From an uncultured Pelosinus sp. (GTDB lineage: Bacteria; Bacillota; Negativicutes; UMGS1260): DNA of 64,000 nt. Of the stretch, positions 34,160 to 42,330 are shown piece after piece. The stretch is taken from contig URQW01000003.1 in assembly GCA_900550105.1 (NCBI GenBank), positions 1-64,000 on the forward strand, read 5' to 3'. The position numbers and the translations under genes are program-made. How positions within the stretch are numbered: position 1 is the stretch's first letter; each line of letters starts with the position of its first letter. Below the pieces are notes generated by a model that did no database searches, was not told the origin of the DNA, and saw nothing but the letters and a program-made list of their open reading frames with translations.

Positions 34160-35224
34160 CTAGGCATAAATTTTAACTTTTTCCTCCCCATTTAGTACAC
34201 GCAAAGCGCCGGAGGCAAGAGATTCCAATTCTTCCTCTCCTGGCATAACTGCTACGGGAGCAATAAATACAACGCGTTCGCTAATAGCGCCAACAACCGC
34301 TTCGGAATAAGCAATGCCGCCAGTCAAAATAATGCGATCTACATTGCCCTTCACCACCGACGCCAACGCCGCAATATCCTTGGCAACTTGATAAGTAAAG
34401 GCTTCTAAAATAAGTTGTGCTGTTTTATCGCCTGCTTTCGCCCGTTCTTCAGCAACACGCAGATCCTTCGTGCCAAGATAGGCAAAAAAACCGCCCTTGC
34501 CAAATAAACGATCTCTGAGCGCTTCATAGGTATACTTGCCGCTATAGCACAGCTTCACGAGCTGACTTGCCGGTAAACCGCCGCAACGGTCCGGTGCAAA
34601 AGCGCCTTCTTCTTTGCCATCGATAAAATCGATCATTCGTCCGTTATGATGAACTGACAAAGAAATCCCCGTTCCCAAATGGGCAATAACTAAATTTAAC
34701 TCTTCATAAGGCTTAGCAAGGGACAAAGCGACTTTACGCGCTACCGCCTTCATATTTAGAGCGTGAGCCATGCTGACACGCGCTAAATCAGGAATTCCTG
34801 AAATACGCGCTACAGGCTCTAATTCATCGACTGTAACCGGATCGACGATGAAAGCGGGAATCTTTAATTCCTGAGCAAAACCATAAGCCAAAACACCACC
34901 TAGATTGGAAGCATGTTCGCCTCGCGCCGCCTGACGCAAATCTTCAACCAGCGCTTCATTCACTTGGTAAGTCCCGCCTTCCAGCGGTTTTAACAATCCG
35001 CCACGTCCAACAACGGCTTCGATACTGCTTAGAGAAATGCCGTTTGCTGCTAGAGTTTTACGAATCAGCTCCAGGCGATAAAGGTATTGATCAACCACAC
35101 GTGAAAACGCTTCCATCTCCGGGCCATGATGTTCCATTGTCTCTTTAAAAATAGGCGTTTCATCATCAAAAACGGCTACCTTAGTCGAAGTCGCTCCAGG
35201 ATTAATCGCTAAAATACGTTTCAT
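34160..35224 (-). CDS. buk: Butyrate kinase
   Basis: 354 residues of the ASKHA acetate/butyrate kinase family: ILAINPGATSTKVAVFDDE, VGRGGLLKPLEGGTY, HASNLGGVLAYGFA, VIAHLGTGISLSVH and VDRIILTGGIAYSE. It makes ATP from butyryl-phosphate or branched-chain acyl-phosphates. No phosphotransbutyrylase gene is in the window. It is upstream of iorAB on the same strand (54-bp gap), suggesting acyl-CoA made by ketoacid oxidation is turned into ATP. GGAGGATATAT precedes ATG at 35224. Confidence 0.93.
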   Translation of the reverse strand: MKRILAINPGATSTKVAVFDDETPIFKETMEHHGPEMEAFSRVVDQYLYRLELIRKTLAANGISLSSIEAVVGRGGLLKPLEGGTYQVNEALVEDLRQAARGEHASNLGGVLAYGFAQELKIPAFIVDPVTVDELEPVARISGIPDLARVSMAHALNMKAVARKVALSLAKPYEELNLVIAHLGTGISLSVHHNGRMIDFIDGKEEGAFAPDRCGGLPASQLVKLCYSGKYTYEALRDRLFGKGGFFAYLGTKDLRVAEERAKAGDKTAQLILEAFTYQVAKDIAALASVVKGNVDRIILTGGIAYSEAVVGAISERVVFIAPVAVMPGEEELESLASGALRVLNGEEKVKIYA

Positions 35225-35246
35225 ATATATCCTCCTTATTCAAGTC

Positions 35247-35268
35247 CAGATTGCGTATAAACAATCTG
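35247..35268. promoter_or_regulatory. Inverted repeat upstream of buk-iorAB, candidate IclR operator
   Basis: CAGATTG-N8-CAATCTG, perfect 7-bp arms, in the 87-bp gap between the IclR-type gene and buk. Proximity suggests the IclR protein, unproven. Confidence 0.4.
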
Positions 35269-35311
35269 TTTCGCATTACGATACTATGTTCCGGTTATTC
35301 CCGAAAAAAAA

Positions 35312-36085
35312 TTAGTCAATTTGCTGCGAAATTTTCTGCGCCGTCTCCTGCACCGCTGCAATCATTTCTACTTGCGATGCTTGGATTCGGTAAGTCGGTC
35401 CCGAAAGACTGACGCCCCCAATAAGCAACCCATTGTTAGCCAGAATCGGCGCTGCAATACAGCTTAACCCCACTTCCAATTCTTCATTATCTATGGCATA
35501 GCCCTGACGGCGAATGAAAGCAAGTTCCGCTAACAAACTAGGCCAATCAATAATCGTCTTTTCCGTATAACGTGATAAGGCGGCGCCAGTAAAAGTCGCT
35601 ACATACTCACTGGGAGTAAAGGCAAGTAGGCATTTCCCCAGACCAGAACAATGGCAAGGTGCGCCAAAACCAATCGAAGGAGTAATATTTAAAAACTGCT
35701 GAATTTGAATCTTATCAACAATAAGAAACCTGGGGTCTACACTGGCAGCTCGATCAAGAACGCCTAAGTGCACCACTTCATTAAACTGCTGCGACAAAGC
35801 CCGGATATAGGGCGAAGCCACGGCCTTAAGCGGCATATTTTCACTCACGGCCATACCTAAAGAATAGAGTTTTAAACCTAACCAATATCGCCCATTCTCA
35901 GCGTCTTGCTGTACCATACCTCGTTGCTCCAAAGTTGCCAAAATTCGATGCACTGTACTCTTATTCATCCCTAAAGTGCGACCAATTTCGGTGACTCCCA
36001 TGGGCATTCCCTGCTGCTGCAGCAAACTTAGAATGTCTATTGCTTTATGTAATGATAAAATCGTTTCTCCCTTTTGTCGCTCCAT
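35312..36085 (-). CDS. IclR-family transcriptional regulator
   Basis: 257 residues. N-terminal winged helix (SLHKAIDILSLLQQQ; GVTEIGRTLGMNKSTVHRIL; MVQQDAENGRYWLG). The C-terminal effector domain has GLGKCLLAF, YAIDNEELEVGLSCIAAPI and GGVSLSGPTYRI. IclR proteins respond to small carboxylates or aromatic acids. It is directly upstream of buk-iorAB on the same strand and divergent from an AEC carrier, so either could be the target. The ribosome site before ATG at 36085 is poor. Confidence 0.9.
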   Translation of the reverse strand: MERQKGETILSLHKAIDILSLLQQQGMPMGVTEIGRTLGMNKSTVHRILATLEQRGMVQQDAENGRYWLGLKLYSLGMAVSENMPLKAVASPYIRALSQQFNEVVHLGVLDRAASVDPRFLIVDKIQIQQFLNITPSIGFGAPCHCSGLGKCLLAFTPSEYVATFTGAALSRYTEKTIIDWPSLLAELAFIRRQGYAIDNEELEVGLSCIAAPILANNGLLIGGVSLSGPTYRIQASQVEMIAAVQETAQKISQQID

Positions 36086-36244
36086 AGTGATTGCTATAAA
36101 ACCCCCATCCTCCCATTCGATATATAAGACTCATCTTAACAATAATATATTTTTTTATTCTTTGTAATTGATTATAACAAGCTCTGGTAAGACATTCAAG
36201 AAAATTCACAGTAAACTTACTTTAATAAATCGAGCCTAAATCCA

Positions 36245-36273
36245 TTGAAAAGACCGGATAAACATGCTAGAAT
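36245..36273 (+). promoter_or_regulatory. Promoter of the AEC carrier gene
   Basis: TTGAAA (36245-36250), 17 bp, TAGAAT (36268-36273). A small hairpin AAGCGGG / CCCGCTT follows at 36303-36321 in the leader, about 20 nt before the ribosome site; without a solid T-run it may affect RNA stability rather than terminate. Confidence 0.7.
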
Positions 36274-36349
36274 GTAGCCAATCTAAGCACCTCAACGATG
36301 AGAAGCGGGACACCCCCGCTTATTTTATTGAAGAAATGAAGGGATTCTC

Positions 36350-37270
36350 ATGTCGGATTCAGTAACCAGTCAATTATTTATTTCCCTGCTCGTCATCTTA
36401 TTCGGTTATTTTTTAAAAACAGTGAAACTGATCCGCCAAAGCGACGGCGAAGCCTTGGCTCGTATCGTCTTTAATGTGACACTACCAGCCTTAATTATTA
36501 CGACGTTTAGTAAAGTAACGATTGACTATTCACTGCTCTCTCTCTCGGCTTTCAGCCTCATTTATGGCTGTCTTATGGCGCTATTAGGTATTTTATTTTT
36601 TCAACGCGAGGCTCGTTCGACCCGGGGCATCATGTCGATGGTCCTTCCTGGCTTCAATATCGGCCTTTTTGCCTATCCACTTATTGAAGTAATTTGGGGT
36701 CAGGAAGGAATTACCTACTTTGGTATGTTTGATATTGGCAACGCTCTAGTTACCTTCGGGCTCTGTTACTTATTAGCTAATCACTATTCAGTTGCCGACA
36801 GTTCCCTTGACGTAAAAACAATTTTTACGCGCCTATCTAAGTCCGTGCCGCTTATGTCCTATCTTGCTGGCTTTTTTATTGCGCTGCTGGGAATTACGTT
36901 GCCGGAGCCTGTTGTTGCTTTCACCGGTCTAATCGCCAAAGCGAACGGTCCGCTGTCTCTGTTACTGTTGGGCGTCTACCTCAGTTTCTCCTTTAGTCTC
37001 AGTCATATAAAACAAGCTGGCAAAGTTCTTGCTTTTCGCTATGTAATTGGATTAGCTGTGGGACTAGCCATCTTTTTTATTGCACCGTTTGGCGAACTAT
37101 TCAAATACACCGTGTTAGTAGGCCTCATCCTGCCAATTGCTACAGCAGTGATTCCTTTTGCTATTGAATTTCATTATGATCAGAAATTTGTCGGCGCTGT
37201 AGCGAATATGACCATTGTAATCAGTTTCGCCCTTGTTTGGGTGATTACTGGAACCAGTCTCATTAATTAG
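36350..37270 (+). CDS. AEC (auxin efflux carrier) family transporter
   Basis: 306 residues, about 10 membrane segments. It shows the Mem_trans pattern: FGYFLKTVKLI, LARIVFNVTLPALIITTF, GFNIGLFAYPLIE in the first half and the repeat-like PLSLLLLGVYLS plus LILPIATAVIPFAIEFHYD in the second. Bacterial AEC members move malonate, malate or other carboxylates. ATG at 36350 follows AAGGGA by 5 nt. Divergent from the IclR regulator, which may control it. Confidence 0.87.
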   Translation: MSDSVTSQLFISLLVILFGYFLKTVKLIRQSDGEALARIVFNVTLPALIITTFSKVTIDYSLLSLSAFSLIYGCLMALLGILFFQREARSTRGIMSMVLPGFNIGLFAYPLIEVIWGQEGITYFGMFDIGNALVTFGLCYLLANHYSVADSSLDVKTIFTRLSKSVPLMSYLAGFFIALLGITLPEPVVAFTGLIAKANGPLSLLLLGVYLSFSFSLSHIKQAGKVLAFRYVIGLAVGLAIFFIAPFGELFKYTVLVGLILPIATAVIPFAIEFHYDQKFVGAVANMTIVISFALVWVITGTSLIN

Positions 37271-37294
37271 AACTTTTAAATGGCAATAATACAT

Positions 37295-37349
37295 GAAAAA
37301 AGCTTTTTCGCTTGTGGCTCTAACTCGCCAAAAGTGAAAAAGCTTTTTT
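37295..37349. terminator. Bidirectional terminator between AEC and BASS genes
   Basis: AAAAAAGCTTTTTC / GAAAAAGCTTTTTT arms around a roughly 23-nt loop; T-runs follow on both strands. Confidence 0.8.
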
Positions 37350-37369
37350 GTTAAATTTAATATATTGCC

Positions 37370-38353
37370 TTAGGAATTAACCTGAACCGGTTTTACCGTT
37401 TTTTCCGCACCCAGTCGTTTACTAAACGAAGAAATCAACGAAGCCAAAGGCTGCTGAAATAGGATCGAAAGCGTCATGGGAATCGCCACTGGCGGCGGAA
37501 AGTACGTTAAAGCCACAACAAGCCCACAAGCATTATTGCGCATCCCCACACTATAGATCATGGTAAGCGTATATTGACGCGAGCGGTCTTTTAGTAAAAA
37601 AGAACCTAAAAAGCCTACGAAATAGCCAGTGGCTACTACAAGCAACGTAACTCCCATAGTTTTCACAATCGAAGCATCCCAGTGAATCTGTGGCATTACC
37701 ATGGACGCATTAATAAAAGTTACAATAAACATGCCGATTTTCGCCGTCACACCGCCAAAACTTTGAGAAAAGTTCACGACAGCCCCCATGGTCCAGTCAT
37801 GAATGACCATGGCAATAAGACTAGGAATCGTAACCATTAAGGCCAACTGGCCAATCATCTGTAAATAATCAATGGAAACAGTCTGACCAACAATCAGATT
37901 AAAGAACAGCGGTAATACAAAGGGAACAATAAAGGTATCTAACGTTACAGCAACAAGCGAAGTCGCCACATTCCCCTTTGCCAAGGCTGTCCAAATAATC
38001 GAAGTAACGCCAATCGGAATCGCCGCTCCCACTAAATAACCGAGACGAATCAACGGCTCATCAGGATAAAAAACCGTACCGACAATCCAGGCTGTAACTG
38101 GCGCCATAACATGAACAAGGAATATCACCCACAAGGGGACAAAGGGCTTACGAATAATACCAAGAAATTCCTTCATACTCGTCCCTAAGGCAGTCACAAA
38201 AGTCATATAGGCAAAAAGACCAATCACTACAGTACGTAAAGAAGCTGAGTCAGCTATTGGTATAAATGTACCGGCAATGAGTCCGAAAAAAATAATAAAC
38301 ATCATATTTTTCCCTAGCAACTGATTGCAGCGCATAAAAAAATGATTTAACAT
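37370..38353 (-). CDS. Bile acid:sodium symporter (BASS/SBF-like) family transporter
   Basis: 327 residues, 9-10 hydrophobic segments. Strings such as GLIAGTFIPIADSASL, FMTFVTALGTSMKEF-like (AYMTFVTALGTSMKEF), GYLVGAAIPIGVTSIIW and SVGMRNNACGLVVALTYFPP are typical of the BART/BASS superfamily. Substrates include bile acids, pantoate and keto acids. ATG at 38353 has GGGAGGG 6 nt upstream, whereas the longer frame to 38428 has none. Follows an AEC-like gene on the same strand after 112 bp. Confidence 0.82.
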   Translation of the reverse strand: MLNHFFMRCNQLLGKNMMFIIFFGLIAGTFIPIADSASLRTVVIGLFAYMTFVTALGTSMKEFLGIIRKPFVPLWVIFLVHVMAPVTAWIVGTVFYPDEPLIRLGYLVGAAIPIGVTSIIWTALAKGNVATSLVAVTLDTFIVPFVLPLFFNLIVGQTVSIDYLQMIGQLALMVTIPSLIAMVIHDWTMGAVVNFSQSFGGVTAKIGMFIVTFINASMVMPQIHWDASIVKTMGVTLLVVATGYFVGFLGSFLLKDRSRQYTLTMIYSVGMRNNACGLVVALTYFPPPVAIPMTLSILFQQPLASLISSFSKRLGAEKTVKPVQVNS

Positions 38354-38465
38354 ACGTTTCCCTCCCGAAAAGCGAACTGCACGAAGCTTCATGTCAAGAA
38401 GTGTAGCACTCGCCCCCCTGTAAAGCAAGGCTTAGCCAAGAAAAAAATTCCCTGCCACTACCAAC

Positions 38466-39401
38466 TTAACTATGAAGCCCCCAAAACAATAAGGGGTAGA
38501 CTAGAAATAAAAAAAACAATGTTGTCACAAAAAAAGCAGCCCCTGCCAATGGTAAATTCAAATCGTATAAGCGAGCTAAAATAATCGCATTAATCCCAGT
38601 GGGAACACTGGCGCCAATTAAAATAGATCCCAGTATAACAGAATCACTAAAAATCCCCTGCGCGAGTGCATAAGCAGCTAACGGCGTAAGAATAAATTTG
38701 ATCGGGATAAGGCCTGTTGCTGTTTTATAATATTGCTGCATTTGAGAAAAACGAATGGAATAACCGGCTGGCAGCAACGCCGCCCAAGTAGAAATATGAA
38801 TCGTTGCTGCAAAAAAATCGCCCAGCAACGGCGGACGCGGCACACTCATACCATATAAAACCATTCCTACCATAAGACCTGCAACAGGAAGTTGGTTCCA
38901 GTTCAAAAACAAGGAACGCCAAGCGATGTCGCCTTTCTTCGCTTCACCATCATCACGGCGTCTAAAATAGTCGGCCATAGGAAAGCAGACTAAAAAGAAC
39001 ACGAGGTTTTGAAATAAAGCCATAATTTGAATATAGGCAAAACCTTGTTCGCCATAAAGAAAGAAAGCGCATAAACCGCCAAGTAAGCCAATATTAGACA
39101 ACATGGCGCAACCTAAGTAGCTGCCGCGAAAATGACCTGTGGCAGTTCGTTTAAAGGGATAGGCCGCCGCTCCAGGAATCAAGCTCAGCAAAATTCCGAA
39201 CAGCGGCAGCCACATTAACTGCCAATTCAGCGGTAAAGTCCAAAAACTTAGCACCGATAAAAGTGTCCCAAAGACGATTATATTAAACCGCACCAGCCAA
39301 TTACAGGCCGTTTCACTCATTTTATGGCTTTTTCTTAGATAATACCCGACCAGTAAGGGCAAAAAAAAGTCACTGAGCACATAAAATAATTTTTCTGCCA
39401 C
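38466..39401 (-). CDS. AEC-like permease
   Basis: 311 residues, about 10 membrane segments. LPLLVGYYLRKSHKM, NIIVFGTLLSVLSFW, SYLGCAMLSNIGLLGGLC and LIGASVPTGINAIILARLYDLN recall the AEC/Mem_trans family, divergent from the copy at 36350. The start appears to be GTG at 39401 with AAGGAG 8 nt upstream. It follows the GNAT gene by 21 bp and is probably in the marR-gnat operon; a MarR-controlled exporter is a plausible reading. Confidence 0.72.
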   Translation of the reverse strand: MAEKLFYVLSDFFLPLLVGYYLRKSHKMSETACNWLVRFNIIVFGTLLSVLSFWTLPLNWQLMWLPLFGILLSLIPGAAAYPFKRTATGHFRGSYLGCAMLSNIGLLGGLCAFFLYGEQGFAYIQIMALFQNLVFFLVCFPMADYFRRRDDGEAKKGDIAWRSLFLNWNQLPVAGLMVGMVLYGMSVPRPPLLGDFFAATIHISTWAALLPAGYSIRFSQMQQYYKTATGLIPIKFILTPLAAYALAQGIFSDSVILGSILIGASVPTGINAIILARLYDLNLPLAGAAFFVTTLFFLFLVYPLLFWGLHS

Positions 39402-39422
39402 AAAGCCAACTCCTTCGCTGCT

Positions 39423-39911
39423 TTACAGCGCCAATTGATAAAATCTCGTGTCTACTGCCATAATCGGAAAATTAGACGGTAAAGCCACTTTATCAATTTG
39501 CTGAAATTGATTTTTCTCATAAAACCGATGAGCTGCTAAAAACTTCTCTGTTGTGCCAAGGTAGATCTCACGCAATCCTTGCTGCTTGGCCCAAGCATGC
39601 AGATGATCAAGTAGCGCCTGCGCAACGCCGACGGCCTTGCCTCTGGCTTCCTTCTGTACAAACATCTTCCGCAAAGCGCCTTGTCCCTGCCCAATATCGA
39701 TTAAGGCAATCGTGCCAATCACCTGATCTTCGTGCAAGGCGATCCAAAAACCGCCCTTGTTTTGTTGATATACCCCCGGAACATTTTCTAAATCAGGCTG
39801 ATCAGCCCGACTAATGGGGATCTGATACTCATTTTGCTGAATCGCCAAAATTAACGCAATGATTCTTTCTTTATAGGCTGCTTCATAAGGTACTATAACA
39901 AATTTATTCAT
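39423..39911 (-). CDS. GNAT-family N-acetyltransferase
   Basis: 162 residues, GNAT fold: VIGTIALIDIGQGQGALRKMFV (beta4), then the acetyl-CoA loop KEARGKAVGVAQALLDHLHA and IYLGTTEKFLAAHRFYEKNQF at the C-terminus. Acceptor unknown. It begins 24 bp after marR, and this MarR-GNAT arrangement is common (some MarR-GNAT proteins are even fused). Confidence 0.9.
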   Translation of the reverse strand: MNKFVIVPYEAAYKERIIALILAIQQNEYQIPISRADQPDLENVPGVYQQNKGGFWIALHEDQVIGTIALIDIGQGQGALRKMFVQKEARGKAVGVAQALLDHLHAWAKQQGLREIYLGTTEKFLAAHRFYEKNQFQQIDKVALPSNFPIMAVDTRFYQLAL

Positions 39912-39935
39912 AAAAATCGCTCCCTTTACTAGAAA

Positions 39936-40391
39936 TTATTCTTTACCGCATTTCAAATGCAGCCAATCGACTTCAATATTTTGGCGCATTCTCGCCAAAA
40001 GAAGACAAACTAGCTCTTCTTCAGCCTTAGTAAAACCGTTAAAGCAGCTAGCAATATGCTGATTTTCCTCGGCCATAATCAAAGGATAGTTTTTTAGTGC
40101 AGCTTCGCTTGGATACAAATGCCAAATCCGCTTATCCTGTTCATCGCGCCGTCTTTCAACATAGCCTTCTTTCATTAATTTTTGTACGGCTTTTGTCGTC
40201 GTTGCTTTATCGACTTTTAAGATCTGCGATAATTCCGCAAAGTGAATGCCCGGATTTTCGCAGATACGTGTTAAAAACACGAATTGACCTCGTTGTAAAT
40301 TCAAATCACGAAAACGAATATCGCTAATTGACTGAATGCACCGTGCTAACGCGCCTACTTCCCGTAAAACAGGACTGTCTAGTTTGACCAT
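39936..40391 (-). CDS. MarR-family transcriptional regulator
   Basis: 151 residues with the full MarR fold: RGQFVFLTRICENPGIHFAEL, LSQILKVDKATTTKAVQKL recognition helix, and the wing GYVERRRDEQDKRIWHLY. ATG at 40391 has AGGGAGGG 5 nt upstream; the longer frame to 40442 runs through its own operator. A 44-bp perfect palindrome at 40415-40458 overlies its promoter, indicating autoregulation. First gene of marR-gnat-AEC. Confidence 0.92.
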   Translation of the reverse strand: MVKLDSPVLREVGALARCIQSISDIRFRDLNLQRGQFVFLTRICENPGIHFAELSQILKVDKATTTKAVQKLMKEGYVERRRDEQDKRIWHLYPSEAALKNYPLIMAEENQHIASCFNGFTKAEEELVCLLLARMRQNIEVDWLHLKCGKE

Positions 40392-40414
40392 AGTAGCCCT
40401 CCCTTTAGGCTTTA

Positions 40415-40458
40415 TTTTATAACAAAGTAGTTGAAATTTCAACTACTTTGTTATAAAA
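40415..40458. promoter_or_regulatory. 44-bp perfect palindrome: MarR operator and promoter
   Basis: Two 22-nt arms meet without spacer; the core is TAGTTGAAATTTCAACTA, the classic MarR-box layout. On the minus strand TTGAAA, 17 bp, TAAAAT forms a promoter within and just after it, so a bound regulator would block RNA polymerase. Start codon of marR is 24 bp away. Confidence 0.85.
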
Positions 40459-40508
40459 AAACTGCCTCACTAACTTGCAGCGTGACAGAAATGCCAAAGT
40501 AACCCTAC

Positions 40509-41465
40509 TTAAATTCCTTCACCATCTAAACCGCTGAATGCTTCAAGGTGCGGCAGCCGATTTAGATCATAGGGAGTGGCTTGATATACATAATAATTCA
40601 GCCAGTTCGCAAAAAGCAAGTTTGCCGCACTGCGCCAACGCACAATCGGTTCCTGCGTCGGGTCATCGCCAGGATAATAATTGGCAGGCACCTGAATGGA
40701 AAGGCCTTGTGTAATATCACGATCATATTCGGCCTTTAAGGTCAACGGATCATACTCCGAATGGCCCGTAATAAATAAGCGGCGATAGGTTTTATCAATT
40801 ACAGCATAAACACCCGCTTCGTCTGATTCAGACAGAATCGAAAGCTGCGGAACCTTTAGAATATCTTCTTTGCGCACTTCCGTATGTCGGGAATGAGGCA
40901 CATAAAAAATATCATCAAAACCGCGAAACAACATTTTTTCTTTTTGATTGACCTTATGCGGAAAAACGCCGAAAAGTTTCTGGTCTAACAAGTATTTAGG
41001 AATCCCATAATGGTAGTATAGGGCAGCCTGAGCCCCCCAGCAAACATGGAGCGTTGTATAGACATTTCGTTTGCTCCACTCCATAATTTTGCAAAGTTCC
41101 TCCCAGTATTCTACCGATTCAAAGGGAATTTGTTCCACAGGGGCTCCGGTAATAATCATGCCATCATACTTACGATGCTGAATCGACTCAAAGGTTTCAT
41201 AGAATTTGACAAGATGCTCATGGGGTGTATTGCGTGGTTCGTAAGTCGCTGTATATAAAAAGTCAAATTCAACTTGCAGCGGCGTATTGCCTAGTAAGCG
41301 CAAAAATTGAGTTTCTGTAACGATCTTCGTTGGCATAAGATTGAGCAGCAAAATCTTTAACGGACGAATATCCTGACTATAGGCTCGATCTTCATCCATA
41401 GCAAAAATATTTTCTTTTTCTAAAATGGGGACAGCCGGCAAATTATTAGGTATTTTTATTGGCAC
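40509..41465 (-). CDS. metAA: Homoserine O-acetyltransferase (MetA family)
   Basis: 318 residues, MetA/HTS fold: catalytic Cys142 in HVCWGAQA, His235 and Glu237 in GHSEYD. Residue 111 is Glu (TGAPVEQI), which in this family marks acetyl-CoA rather than succinyl-CoA use (E. coli has Gly). It makes O-acetylhomoserine for methionine synthesis. Start is GTG at 41465 with GGGAG 8 nt upstream. Stands alone; no SAM riboswitch is visible in the 126-bp upstream gap. Confidence 0.93.
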   Translation of the reverse strand: MPIKIPNNLPAVPILEKENIFAMDEDRAYSQDIRPLKILLLNLMPTKIVTETQFLRLLGNTPLQVEFDFLYTATYEPRNTPHEHLVKFYETFESIQHRKYDGMIITGAPVEQIPFESVEYWEELCKIMEWSKRNVYTTLHVCWGAQAALYYHYGIPKYLLDQKLFGVFPHKVNQKEKMLFRGFDDIFYVPHSRHTEVRKEDILKVPQLSILSESDEAGVYAVIDKTYRRLFITGHSEYDPLTLKAEYDRDITQGLSIQVPANYYPGDDPTQEPIVRWRSAANLLFANWLNYYVYQATPYDLNRLPHLEAFSGLDGEGI

Positions 41466-41506
41466 AGTTCTCGCTCCCTTCTGCTACGTTTCACCTGTGG
41501 ATATCT

Positions 41507-41545
41507 AAAAGGCTTTATCTGCCAGTTAAGCAAATAAAGCCTTTT
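41507..41545 (-). terminator. Terminator of the small siroheme reductase gene
   Basis: Perfect 12-bp stem AAAAGGCTTTAT / ATAAAGCCTTTT with a 15-nt loop, 47 bp past the stop codon; the T-run in the minus direction is short. Confidence 0.65.
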
Positions 41546-41591
41546 GGATTTTTATTTTATTCGACGAGAACCTACGATCTCCTGCTACCTT

Positions 41592-42236
41592 TTATTTTGC
41601 TAATACGGGCATTTGAAAAGCTTTAGGAATTACAGCAAAAGCAACTTCTTCTAAGCCAATTCGCTCAATCATAGCGCCAAGTCGCTCTTTGTCACGACCA
41701 TAGCGGCGATAATAATCCAAAATGGCTTGAATGACTTCAGGAACCGCTTCGCCCGGCAAATTTAAAGCAATCACTTTTCCTGCCTGAACTCGGCTTCCCG
41801 CTTGACCGCCAATCGCCAGCATAAAGCCTTTGGGCGCCCCAAACAAGCCAATATCTTTTACTAGAGGCTCGGAACAGCAATTAGAACAGCCACTAAGACC
41901 AATGCGAATCTTAGCTGGCGTAGGCTGTCCAAAAAACCGTTCATCCAATGCCAAGCCTAACGTCATTGTTTCTTGCTGCCCTCGCGGGCAAGAAGGCTTT
42001 CCTGTACACATGGCAATCGCCCGAACCGCTTTAGCCATAAAAGATTCTAAGGGCATCTTTAATTCCTCCACAGCAGCTTCGCGATCCTGAGGATCGATCC
42101 CGCTTAATACAATCGTACTGGCTGTTAAGCGCAGTGAAGCACCGTATTTTTCAGCTATGCCAACTACGTGCTTCATTTGTTCTGCCGTAATTCGCCCGCC
42201 TGGCAAATGCGGCGCCAAGGAAATCTTGCGATTCAT
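41592..42236 (-). CDS. Small nitrite/sulfite reductase-like siroheme Fe-S protein
   Basis: 214 residues: an N-terminal ferredoxin-like half-domain (PHLPGGRITAEQMKHVVGIAEKYG broken by residues typical of NIR_SIR_ferr) and the 4Fe-4S/siroheme domain with C77-x5-C83 (CTGKPSC) and C117-x3-C121 (GCSNCCSEP). Length matches single-copy small sulfite-reductase-like proteins of anaerobes, half a normal enzyme. Physiological role unknown; sulfite or nitrite reduction is inferred. GGAGGCGG precedes ATG at 42236. A Crp/Fnr-type site at -41.5 suggests activation by a redox or NO sensor. Confidence 0.83.
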   Translation of the reverse strand: MNRKISLAPHLPGGRITAEQMKHVVGIAEKYGASLRLTASTIVLSGIDPQDREAAVEELKMPLESFMAKAVRAIAMCTGKPSCPRGQQETMTLGLALDERFFGQPTPAKIRIGLSGCSNCCSEPLVKDIGLFGAPKGFMLAIGGQAGSRVQAGKVIALNLPGEAVPEVIQAILDYYRRYGRDKERLGAMIERIGLEEVAFAVIPKAFQMPVLAK

Positions 42237-42286
42237 AATCTAACCGCCTCCGCTACTTCGTATCCCAAAGGAAACTTTTTGTAGTC

Positions 42287-42330
42287 AGTATAGCAAATTT
42301 ATCTATCTTTGACCGTGATATATATCACAA
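42287..42330 (-). promoter_or_regulatory. Crp/Fnr-type class II promoter of the siroheme reductase gene
   Basis: Minus strand TTGTGATATATATCACGG contains the perfect 14-bp palindrome GTGATATATATCAC (42315-42328), matching TTGTGA-N6-TCACAA at 10 of 12 positions. TATACT (complement of 42287-42292) is a -10 with no good -35. The palindrome centre (42321.5) is 41.5 bp from the predicted start at 42280, the standard activator position. It lies inside the end of the amidase coding region. Confidence 0.7.

Noticed and set aside
40459..40500. Possible metA terminator (CTGC / GCAG with T-run)
   Set aside because: Stem is only four base pairs, too weak to call.
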